Positions 32,562 to 44,500 of a DNA stretch of 64,000 nt are shown in pieces. Position 1 is the stretch's first letter. Every line of letters starts with the position of its first letter. Under the pieces are notes generated by a model. That model made no database searches. It saw nothing but the letters and a program-made list of their open reading frames with translations, and was not told the origin of the DNA. Made by a program: the position numbers and the translations under genes. The stretch comes from Anaspis maculata (lineage: Eukaryota; Arthropoda; Insecta; Coleoptera; Scraptiidae). Where the stretch lies: contig OX421965.1 of NCBI GenBank assembly GCA_949128115.1, forward strand, positions 59,886,012 through 59,950,011, read 5' to 3'.

Positions 32562-35500
32562 TTAATAGTCTACGTAGTCGTTGTCGTCATCAAATGGACA
32601 CGTAACAAGACATTCGTTTCTGCATCGCCTTAATTCTCTGTCAAATAGTTTGAATAAATCACAAGTCTTTAGTTCCTTGGTTAAAACTCCGTCGACCTCC
32701 TTACACTCGTAGTATTCTTTACAATTATCGTCTACAGGGAAACGTCCGATCTCGGTGCAGTCAAAGGGATCACTCCTTGATTGGCAGGTATCCGATGGAA
32801 CGCACTTTTCAGAATTTACATCGAAAGCGAAATTCGACGGGCACTGATACTGGATAAGTTCGTATCTGTTCAGAACGGATTTCCAAGTACATTTATAGTA
32901 TCTGTTGCAATCAGTGGGATGCGCAAAAACGCCCGACTTGTTACAGGAAAGCTGAACTTCACCGGGACATTGCACTGGGTCAGTGGTACATCTTTCATTG
33001 TACGAATCGTAGTTGCTACCTTCCAGGCAAGTAATTGGCACGTCGATCAATTCATAAACTGCATTGACACACAAATGGAAAATATGGCAGTCGACTGGAT
33101 CGGGATATTTTCCTGGACCAGGACATTGAAAGCCAGGAGTTTCTGTACTCATCGAAGTCCATGAGTTCGTAGTTGAAATTGAGCTAGATTCGGTAAACTC
33201 AGTTGTTTCGCCGCTTGTTGTTGTTGTTTCGCCGGTCGTTGTTGGACCGTCGGTCACTTCAGTGGTTGTCGATTCTGACGTCGTAGTCGGCTCTGAGCTG
33301 GCTTCTTCTGTCGTTGTTGTGCCAGACGAAACTGTTGTTGTTTCGCCGGTCGTTGTTGGACCGTCGGTCACTTCAGTGGTTGTCGATTCTGACGTCGTAG
33401 TCGGCTCTGAGCTGGCTTCTTCTGTCGTTGTTGTGCCAGACGAAACTGTTGTTGTTTCGCCGGTCGTTGTTGGACCGTCGGTCACTTCAGTGGTTGTCGA
33501 TTCTGACGTCGTAGTCGGCTCTGAGCTGGCTTCTTCTGTCGTTGTTGTGCCAGACGAAACTGTTGTTGTTTCGCCGGTCGTTGTTGGACCGTCGGTCACT
33601 TCAGTGGTTGTCGATTCTGACGTCGTAGTCGGCTCTGGGCTGGCTTCTTCTGTCGTTGTTGTGCCAGACGAAACTGTTGTTGTTTCGCCGGTCGTTGTTG
33701 GACCGTCGGTCACTTCAGTGGTTGTCGATTCTGACGTCGTAGTCGGCTCTGAGCTGGCTTCTTCTGTCGTTGTTGTGCCAGACGAAACTGTTGTTGTTTT
33801 GCCGGTCGTTGTTGGACCGTCGGTCACTTCCGTGGTTGTCGATTCTGACGTCGTAGTCGGCTCTGAGCTGGCTTCTTCTGTCGTTGTTGTGCCAGACGAA
33901 ACTGTTGTTGTTTCGCCGGTCGTTGTTGGACCGTCGGTCACTTCAGTGGTTGTCGATTCTGACGTCGTAGTCGGCTCTGAGCTGGCTTCTTCTGTCGTTG
34001 TTGTGCCAGACGAAACTGTTGTTGTTTCGCCGGTCGTTGTTGGACCGTCGGTCACTTCAGTGGTTGTCGATTCTGACGTCGTAGTCGGCTCTGAGCTGGC
34101 TTCTTCTGTCGTTGTTGTGCCAGACGAAACTGTTGTTGTTTCGCCGGTCGTTGTTGGACCGTCGGTCACTTCAGTGGTTGTCGATTCTGACGTCGTAGTC
34201 GGCTCTGAGCTGGCTTCTTCTGTCGTTGTTGTGCCAGACGAAACTGTTGTTGTTTCGCCGGTCGTTGTTGGACCGTCGGTCACTTCAGTGGTTGTCGATT
34301 CTGACGTCGTAGTCGGCTCTGAGCTGGCTTCTTCTGTCGTTGTTGTGCCAGACGAAACTGTTGTTGTTTCGCCGGTCGTTGTTGGACCGTCGGTCACTTC
34401 AGTGGTTGTCGATTCTGACGTCGTAGTCGGCTCTGAGCTGGCTTCTTCTGTCGTTGTTGTGCCAGACGAAACTGTTGTTGTTTCGCCGGTCGTTGTTGGA
34501 CCGTCGGTCACTTCAGTGGTTGTCGATTCTGACGTCGTAGTCGGCTCTGAGCTGGCTTCTTCTGTCGTTGCTGTGCCAGACGAAACTGTTGTTGTTTCGC
34601 CGGTCGTTGTTGGACCGTCGGTCACTTCAGTGGTTGTCGATTCTGACGTCGTAGTCGGCTCTGGGCTGGCTTCTTCTGTCGTTGTTGTGCCAGACGAAAC
34701 TGTTGTTGTTTCGCCGGTCGTTGTTGGACCGTCGGTCACTTCAGTGGTTGTCGATTCTGACGTCGTAGTCGGCTCTGAGCTGGCTTCTTCTGTCGTTGTT
34801 GTGCCAGACGAAACTGTTGTTGTTCCGCCGGTCGTTGTTGGACCGTCGGTCACTTCAGTGGTTGTCGATTCTGACGTCGTAGTCGGCTCTGAGCTGGCTT
34901 CTTCTGTCGTTGTTGTGCCAGACGAAACTGTTGTTGTTTCGCCGGTCGTTGTTGGACCGTCGGTCACTTCAGTGGTTGTCGATTCTGACGTCGTAGTCGG
35001 CTCTGAGCTGGCTTCTTCGGTCGTTGTTGTGCCAGACGAAACTGTTGTTGTTTCGCCGGTCGTTGTTGGACCGTCGGTCACTTCAGTGGTTGTCGATTCT
35101 GACGTCGTAGTCGGCTCTGAGCTGGCTTCTTCTGTCGTTGTTGTGCCAGACGAAACTGTTGTTGTTTCGCCGGTCGTTGTTGGACCGTCGGTCACTTCAG
35201 TGGTTGTCGATTCTGACGTCGTAGTCGGCTCTGAGCTGGCTTCTTCTGTCGTTGTTGTGCCAGACGAAACTGTTGTTGTTTCGCCGGTCGTTGTTGGACC
35301 GTCGGTCACTTCAGTGGTTGTCGATTCTGACGTCGTAGTCGGCTCTGGGCTGGCTTCTTCTGTCGTTGTTGTGCCAGACGAAACTGTTGTTGTTTCGCCG
35401 GTCGTTGTTGGACCGTCGGTCACTTCAGTGGTTGTCGATTCTGACGTCGTAGTCGGCTCTGAGCTGGCTTCTTCTGTCGTTGTTGTGCCAGACGAAACTG

Positions 35501-38500
35501 TTGTTGTTTCGCCGGTCGTTGTTGGACCGTCGGTCACTTCAGTGGTTGTCGATTCTGACGTCGTAGTCGGCTCTGAACTGGCTTCTTCTGTCGTTGTTGT
35601 GCCAGACGAAACTGTTGTTGTTTCGCCGGTCGTTGTTGGACCGTCGGTCACTTCAGTGGTTGTCGATTCTGACGTCGTAGTCGGCTCTGAGCTGGCTTCT
35701 TCTGTCGTTGTTGTGCCAGACGAAACTGTTGTTGTTTCGCCGGTCGTTGTTGGACCGTCGGTCACTTCAGTGGTTGTCGATTCTGACGTCGTAGTCGGCT
35801 CTGAGCTGGTTTCTTCTGTCGTTGTTGTGCCAGACGAAACTGTTGTTGTTTCGCCGGTCGTTGTTGGACCGTCGGTCACTTCAGTGGTTGTCGATTCTGA
35901 CGTCGTAGTCGGCTCTGAGCTGGCTTCTTCTGTCGTTGTTGTGCCAGACGAAACTGTTGTTGTTTCGCCGGTCGTTGTTGGACCGTCGGTCACTTCAGTG
36001 GTTGTCGATTCTGACGTCGTAGTCGGCTCTGAGCTGGCTTCTTCTGTCGTTGTTGTGCCAGACGAAACTGTTGTTGTTTCGCCGGTCGTTGTTGGACCGT
36101 CGGTCACTTCAGTGGTTGTCGATTCTGACGTCGTAGTCGGCTCTGAGCTGGCTTCTTCTGTCGTTGTTGTGCCAGACGAAACTGTTGTTGTTTCGCCGGT
36201 CGTTGTTGGACCGTCGGTCACTTCAGTGGTTGTCGATTCTGACGTCGTAGTCGGCTCTGGGCTGGCTTCTTCTGTCGTTGTTGTGCCAGACGAAACTGTT
36301 GTTGTTTCGCCGGTCGTTGTTGGACCGTCGGTCACTTCAGTGGTTGTCGATTCTGACGTCGTAGTCGGCTCTGAACTGGCTTCTTCTGTCGTTGTTGTGC
36401 CAGACGAAACTGTTATTGTTTCGCCGGTCGTTGTTGGACCGTCGGTCACTTCAGTGGTTGTCGATTCTGACGTCGTAGTCGGCTCTGAGCTGGCTTCTTC
36501 TGTCGTTGTTGTGCCAGACGAAACTGTTGTTGTTTCGCCGGTCGTTGTTGGACCGTCGGTCACTTCAGTGGTTGTCGATTCTGACGTCGTAGTCGGCTCT
36601 GAGCTGGCTTCTTCTGTCGTTGTTGTGCCAGACGAAACTGTTGTTGTTTCGCCGGTCGTTGTTGGACCGTCGGTCACTTCAGTGGTTGTCGATTCTGACG
36701 TCGTAGTCGGCTCTGAGCTGGCTTCTTCTGTCGTTGTTGTGCCAGACGAAACTGTTGTTGTTTCGCCGGTCGTTGTTGGACCGTCGGTCACTTCAGTGGT
36801 TGTCGATTCTGACGTCGTAGTCGGCTCTGAGCTGGCTTCTTCTGTCGTTGTTGTGCCAGACGAAACTGTTGTTGTTTCGCCGGTCGTTGTTGGACCGTCG
36901 GTCACTTCAGTGGTTGTCGATTCTGACGTCGTAGTCGGCTCTGAGCTGGCTTCTTCTGTCGTTGTTGTGCCAGACGAAACTGTTGTTGTTTCGCCGGTCG
37001 TTGTTGGACCGTCGGTCACTTCAGTGGTTGTCGATTCTGACGTCGTAGTCGGCTCTGAGCTGGCTTCTTCTGTCGTTGTTGTGCCAGACGAAACTGTTGT
37101 TGTTTCGCCGGTCGTTGTTGGACCGTCGGTCACTTCAGTGGTTGTCGATTCTGACGTCGTAGTCGGCTCTGAGCTGGCTTCTTCTGTCGTTGTTGTGCCA
37201 GACGAAACTGTTGTTGTTTCGCCGGTCGTTGTTGGACCGTCGGTCACTTCAGTGGTTGTCGATTCTGACGTCGTAGTCGGCTCTGAGCTGGCTTCTTCTG
37301 TCGTTGTTGTGCCAGACGAAACTGTTGTTGTTTCGCCGGTCGTTGTTGGACCGTCGGTCACTTCAGTGGTTGTCGATTCTGACGTCGTAGTCGGCTCTGA
37401 GCTGGCTTCTTCTGTCGTTGTTGTGCCAGACGAAACTGTTGTTGTTTCGCCGGTCGTTGTTGGACCGTCGGTCACTTCAGTGGTTGTCGATTCTGACGTC
37501 GTAGTCGGCTCTGAGCTGGCTTCTTCTGTCGTTGTTGTGCCAGACGAAACTGTTGTTGTTTCGCCGGTCGTTGTTGGACCGTCGGTCACTTCAGTGGTTG
37601 TCGATTCTGACGTCGTAGTCGGCTCTGAGCTGGCTTCTTCTGTCGTTGTTGTGCCAGACGAAACTGTTGTTGTTTCGCCGGTCGTTGTTGGACCGTCGGT
37701 CACTTCAGTGGTTGTCGATTCTGACGTCGTAGTCGGCTCTGAGCTGGCTTCTTCTGTCGTTGTTGTGCCAGACGAAACTGTTGTTGTTTCGCCGGTCGTT
37801 GTTGGACCGTCGGTCACTTCAGTGGTTGTCGATTCTGACGTCGTAGTCGGCTCTGAGCTGGCTTCTTCTGTCGTTGTTGTGCCAGACGAAACTGTTGTTG
37901 TTTCGCCGGTCGTTGTTGGACCGTCGGTCACTTCAGTGGTTGTCGATTCTGACGTCGTAGTCGGCTCTGAGCTGGCTTCTTCTGTCGTTGTTGTGCCAGA
38001 CGAAACTGTTGTTGTTTCGCCGGTCGTTGTTGGACCGTCGGTCACTTCAGTGGTTGTCGATTCTGACGTCGTAGTCGGCTCTGAGCTGGCTTCTTCTGTC
38101 GTTGTTGTGCCAGACGAAACTGTTGTTGTTTCGCCGGTCGTTGTTGGACCGTCGGTCACTTCAGTGGTTGTCGATTCTGACGTCGTAGTCGGCTCTGAGC
38201 TGGCTTCTTCTGTCGTTGTTGTGCCAGACGAAACTGTTGTTGTTTCGCCGGTCGTTGTTGGACCGTCGGTCACTTCAGTGGTTGTCGATTCTGACGTCGT
38301 AGTCGGCTCTGAGCTGGCTTCTTCTGTCGTTGTTGTGCCAGACGAAACTGTTGTTGTTTCGCCGGTCGTTGTTGGACCGTCGGTCACTTCAGTGGTTGTC
38401 GATTCTGACGTCGTAGTCGGCTCTGAGCTGGCTTCTTCTGTCGTTGTTGTGCCAGACGAAACTGTTGTTGTTTCGCCGGTCGTTGTTGGACCGTCGGTCA

Positions 38501-41500
38501 CTTCAGTGGTTGTCGATTCTGACGTCGTAGTCGGCTCTGAGCTGGCTTCTTCTGTCGTTGTTGTGCCAGACGAAACTGTTGTTGTTTCGCCGGTCGTTGT
38601 TGGGACCGTCGGTCACTTCAGTGGTTGTCGATTCTGACGTCGTAGTCGGCTCTGAGCTGGCTTCTTCTGTCGTTGTTGTGCCAGACGAAACTGTTGTTGT
38701 TTCGCCGGTCGTTGTTGGACCGTCGGTCACTTCGGTGGTTGTCGATTCTGACGTCGTAGTCGGCTCTGAGCTGGCTTCTTCTGTCGTTGTTGTGCCAGAC
38801 GAAACTGTTGTTGTTTCGCCGGTCGTTGTTGGACCGTCGGTCACTTCAGTGGTTGTCGATTCTGACGTCGTAGTCGGCTCTGAGCTGGCTTCTTCTGTCG
38901 TTGTTGTGCCAGACGAAACTGTTGTTGTTTCGCCGGTCGTTGTTGGACCGTCGGTCACTTCAGTGGTTGTCGATTCTGACGTCGTAGTCGGCTCTGAGCT
39001 GGCTTCTTCTGTCGTTGTTGTGCCAGACGAAACTGTTGTTGTTTCGCCGGTCGTTGTTGGACCGTCGGTCACTTCAGTGGTTGTCGATTCTGACGTCGTA
39101 GTCGGCTCTGAGCTGGCTTCTTCTGTCGTTGTTGTGCCAGACGAAACTGTTGTTGTTTCGCCGGTCGTTGTTGGACCGTCGGTCACTTCAGTGGTTGTCG
39201 ATTCTGACGTCGTAGTCGGCTCTGAGCTGGCTTCTTCTGTCGTTGTTGTGCCAGACGAAACTGTTGTTGTTTCGCCGGTCGTTGTTGGACCGTCGGTCAC
39301 TTCAGTGGTTGTCGATTCTGACGTCGTAGTCGGCTCTGAGCTGGCTTCTTCTGTCGTTGTTGTGCCAGACGAAACTGTTGTTGTTTCGCCGGTCGTTGTT
39401 GGACCGTCGGTCACTTCAGTGGTTGTCGATTCTGACGTCGTAGTCGGCTCTGAGCTGGCTTCTTCTGTCGTTGTTGTGCCAGACGAAACTGTTGTTGTTT
39501 CGCCGGTCGTTGTTGGACCGTCGGTCACTTCAGTGGTTGTCGATTCTGACGTCGTAGTCGGCTCTGAGCTGGCTTCTTCTGTCGTTGTTGTGCCAGACGA
39601 AACTGTTGTTGTTTCGCCGGTCGTTGTTGGACCGTCGGTCACTTCAGTGGTTGTCGATTCTGACGTCGTAGTCGGCTCTGAGCTGGCTTCTTCTGTCGTT
39701 GTTGTGCCAGACGAAACTGTTGTTGTTTCGCCGGTCGTTGTTGGACCGTCGGTCACTTCAGTGGTTGTCGATTCTGACGTCGTAGTCGGCTCTGAGCTGG
39801 CTTCTTCTGTCGTTGTTGTGCCAGACGAAACTGTTGTTGTTTCGCCGGTCGTTGTTGGACCGTCGGTCACTTCAGTGGTTGTCGATTCTGACGTCGTAGT
39901 CGGCTCTGAGCTGGCTTCTTCTGTCGTTGTTGTGCCAGACGAAACTGTTGTTGTTTCGCCGGTCGTTGTTGGACCGTCGGTCACTTCAGTGGTTGTCGAT
40001 TCTGACGTCGTAGTCGGCTCTGAGCTGGCTTCTTCTGTCGTTGTTGTGCCAGACGAAACTGTTGTTGTTTCGCCGGTCGTTGTTGGACCGTCGGTCACTT
40101 CAGTGGTTGTCGATTCTGACGTCGTAGTCGGCTCTGAGCTGGCTTCTTCTGTCGTTGTTGTGCCAGACGAAACTGTTGTTGTTTCGCCGGTCGTTGTTGG
40201 ACCGTCGGTCACTTCAGTGGTTGTCGATTCTGACGTCGTAGTCGGCTCTGAGCTGGCTTCTTCTGTCGTTGTTGTGCCAGACGAAACTGTTGTTGTTTCG
40301 CCGGTCGTTGTTGGACCGTCGGTCACTTCAGTGGTTGTCGATTCTGACGTCGTAGTCGGCTCTGAGCTGGCTTCTTCTGTCGTTGTTGTGCCAGACGAAA
40401 CTGTTGTTGTTTCGCCGGTCGTTGTTGGACCGTCGGTCACTTCAGTGGTTGTCGATTCTGACGTCGTAGTCGGCTCTGAGCTGGCTTCTTCTGTCGTTGT
40501 TGTGCCAGACGAAACTGTTGTTGTTTCGCCGGTCGTTGTTGGACCGTCGGTCACTTCAGTGGTTGTCGATTCTGACGTCGTAGTCGGCTCTGAGCTGGCT
40601 TCTTCTGTCGTTGTTGTGCCAGACGAAACTGTTGTTGTTTCGCCGGTCGTTGTTGGACCGTCGGTCACTTCAGTGGTTGTCGATTCTGACGTCGTAGTCG
40701 GCTCTGAGCTGGCTTCTTCTGTCGTTGTTGTGCCAGACGAAACTGTTGTTGTTTCGCCGGTCGTTGTTGGACCGTCGGTCACTTCAGTGGTTGTCGATTC
40801 TGACGTCGTAGTCGGCTCTGAGCTGGCTTCTTCTGTCGTTGTTGTGCCAGACGAAACTGTTGTTGTTTCGCCGGTCGTTGTTGGACCGTCGGTCACTTCA
40901 GTGGTTGTCGATTCTGACGTCGTAGTCGGCTCTGAGCTGGCTTCTTCTGTCGTTGTTGTGCCAGACGAAACTGTTGTTGTTTCGCCGGTCGTTGTTGGAC
41001 CGTCGGTCACTTCAGTGGTTGTCGATTCTGACGTCGTAGTCGGCTCTGAGCTGGCTTCTTCTGTCGTTGTTGTGCCAGACGAAACTGTTGTTGTTTCGCC
41101 GGTCGTTGTTGGACCGTCGGTCACTTCAGTGGTTGTCGATTCTGACGTCGTAGTCGGCTCTGAGCTGGCTTCTTCTGTCGTTGTTGTGCCAGACGAAACT
41201 GTTGTTGTTTCGCCGGTCGTTGTTGGACCGTCGGTCACTTCAGTGGTTGTCGATTCTGACGTCGTAGTCGGCTCTGAGCTGGCTTCTTCTGTCGTTGTTG
41301 TGCCAGACGAAACTGTTGTTGTTTCGCCGGTCGTTGTTGGACCGTCGGTCACTTCAGTGGTTGTCGATTCTGACGTCGTAGTCGGCTCTGAGCTGGCTTC
41401 TTCTGTCGTTGTTGTGCCAGACGAAACTGTTGTTGTTTCGCCGGTCGTTGTTGGACCGTCGGTCACTTCAGTGGTTGTCGATTCTGACGTCGTAGTCGGC

Positions 41501-44500
41501 TCTGAGCTGGCTTCTTCTGTCGTTGTTGTGCCAGACGAAACTGTTGTTGTTTCGCCGGTCGTTGTTGGACCGTCGGTCACTTCAGTGGTTGTCGATTCTG
41601 ACGTCGTAGTCGGCTCTGAGCTGGCTTCTTCTGTCGTTGTTGTGCCAGACGAAACTGTTGTTGTTTCGCCGGTCGTTGTTGGACCGTCGGTCACTTCAGT
41701 GGTTGTCGATTCTGACGTCGTAGTCGGCTCTGAGCTGGCTTCTTCTGTCGTTGTTGTGCCAGACGAAACTGTTGTTGTTTCGCCGGTCGTTGTTGGACCG
41801 TCGGTCACTTCAGTGGTTGTCGATTCTGACGTCGTAGTCGGCTCTGAGCTGGCTTCTTCTGTCGTTGTTGTGCCAGACGAAACTGTTGTTGTTTCGCCGG
41901 TCGTTGTTGGACCGTCGGTCACTTCAGTGGTTGTCGATTCTGACGTCGTAGTCGGCTCTGAGCTGGCTTCTTCTGTCGTTGTTGTGCCAGACGAAACTGT
42001 TGTTGTTTCGCCGGTCGTTGTTGGACCGTCGGTCACTTCAGTGGTTGTCGATTCTGACGTCGTAGTCGGCTCTGAGCTGGCTTCTTCTGTCGTTGTTGTG
42101 CCAGACGAAACTGTTGTTGTTTCGCCGGTCGTTGTTGGACCGTCGGTCACTTCAGTGGTTGTCGATTCTGACGTCGTAGTCGGCTCTGAGCTGGCTTCTT
42201 CTGTCGTTGTTGTGCCAGACGAAACTGTTGTTGTTTCGCCGGTCGTTGTTGGACCGTCGGTCACTTCAGTGGTTGTCGATTCTGACGTCGTAGTCGGCTC
42301 TGAGCTGGCTTCTTCTGTCGTTGTTGTGCCAGACGAAACTGTTGTTGTTTCGCCGGTCGTTGTTGGACCGTCGGTCACTTCAGTGGTTGTCGATTCTGAC
42401 GTCGTAGTCGGCTCTGAGCTGGCTTCTTCTGTCGTTGTTGTGCCAGACGAAACTGTTGTTGTTTCGCCGGTCGTTGTTGGACCGTCGGTCACTTCAGTGG
42501 TTGTCGATTCTGACGTCGTAGTCGGCTCTGAGCTGGCTTCTTCTGTCGTTGTTGTGCCAGACGAAACTGTTGTTGTTTCGCCGGTCGTTGTTGGACCGTC
42601 GGTCACTTCAGTGGTTGTCGATTCTGACGTCGTAGTCGGCTCTGAGCTGGCTTCTTCTGTCGTTGTTGTGCCAGACGAAACTGTTGTTGTTTCGCCGGTC
42701 GTTGTTGGACCGTCGGTCACTTCAGTGGTTGTCGATTCTGACGTCGTAGTCGGCTCTGAGCTGGCTTCTTCTGTCGTTGTTGTGCCAGACGAAACTGTTG
42801 TTGTTTCGCCGGTCGTTGTTGGACCGTCGGTCACTTCAGTGGTTGTCGATTCTGACGTCGTAGTCGGCTCTGAGCTGGCTTCTTCTGTCGTTGTTGTGCC
42901 AGACGAAACTGTTGTTGTTTCGCCGGTCGTTGTTGGACCGTCGGTCACTTCAGTGGTTGTCGATTCTGACGTCGTAGTCGGCTCTGAGCTGGCTTCTTCT
43001 GTCGTTGTTGTGCCAGACGAAACTGTTGTTGTTTCGCCGGTCGTTGTTGGACCGTCGGTCACTTCAGTGGTTGTCGATTCTGACGTCGTAGTCGGCTCTG
43101 AGCTGGCTTCTTCTGTCGTTGTTGTGCCAGACGAAACTGTTGTTGTTTCGCCGGTCGTTGTTGGACCGTCGGTCACTTCAGTGGTTGTCGATTCTGACGT
43201 CGTAGTCGGCTCTGAGCTGGCTTCTTCTGTCGTTGTTGTGCCAGACGAAACTGTTGTTGTTTCGCCGGTCGTTGTTGGACCGTCGGTCACTTCAGTGGTT
43301 GTCGATTCTGACGTCGTAGTCGGCTCTGAGCTGGCTTCTTCTGTCGTTGTTGTGCCAGACGAAACTGTTGTTGTTTCGCCGGTCGTTGTTGGACCGTCGG
43401 TCACTTCAGTGGTTGTCGATTCTGACGTCGTAGTCGGCTCTGAGCTGGCTTCTTCTGTCGTTGTTGTGCCAGACGAAACTGTTGTTGTTTCGCCGGTCGT
43501 TGTTGGACCGTCGGTCACTTCAGTGGTTGTCGATTCTGACGTCGTAGTCGGCTCTGAGCTGGCTTCTTCTGTCGTTGTTGTGCCAGACGAAACTGTTGTT
43601 GTTTCGCCGGTCGTTGTTGGACCGTCGGTCACTTCAGTGGTTGTCGATTCTGACGTCGTAGTCGGCTCTGAGCTGGCTTCTTCTGTCGTTGTTGTGCCAG
43701 ACGAAACTGTTGTTGTTTCGCCGGTCGTTGTTGGACCGTCGGTCACTTCAGTGGTTGTCGATTCTGACGTCGTAGTCGGCTCTGAGCTGGCTTCTTCTGT
43801 CGTTGTTGTGCCAGACGAAACTGTTGTTGTTTCGCCGGTCGTTGTTGGACCGTCGGTCACTTCAGTGGTTGTCGATTCTGACGTCGTAGTCGGCTCTGAG
43901 CTGGCTTCTTCTGTCGTTGTTGTGCCAGACGAAACTGTTGTTGTTTCGCCGGTCGTTGTTGGACCGTCGGTCACTTCAGTGGTTGTCGATTCTGACGTCG
44001 TAGTCGGCTCTGAGCTGGCTTCTTCTGTCGTTGTTGTGCCAGACGAAACTGTTGTTGTTTCGCCGGTCGTTGTTGGACCGTCGGTCACTTCAGTGGTTGT
44101 CGATTCTGACGTCGTAGTCGGCTCTGAGCTGGCTTCTTCTGTCGTTGTTGTGCCAGACGAAACTGTTGTTGTTTCGCCGGTCGTTGTTGGACCGTCGGTC
44201 ACTTCAGTGGTTGTCGATTCTGACGTCGTAGTCGGCTCTGAGCTGGCTTCTTCTGTCGTTGTTGTGCCAGACGAAACTGTTGTTGTTTCGCCGGTCGTTG
44301 TTGGACCGTCGGTCACTTCAGTGGTTGTCGATTCTGACGTCGTAGTCGGCTCTGAGCTGGCTTCTTCTGTCGTTGTTGTGCCAGACGAAACTGTTGTTGT
44401 TTCGCCGGTCGTTGTTGGACCGTCGGTCACTTCAGTGGTTGTCGATTCTGACGTCGTAGTCGGCTCTGAGCTGGCTTCTTCTGTCGTTGTTGTGCCAGAC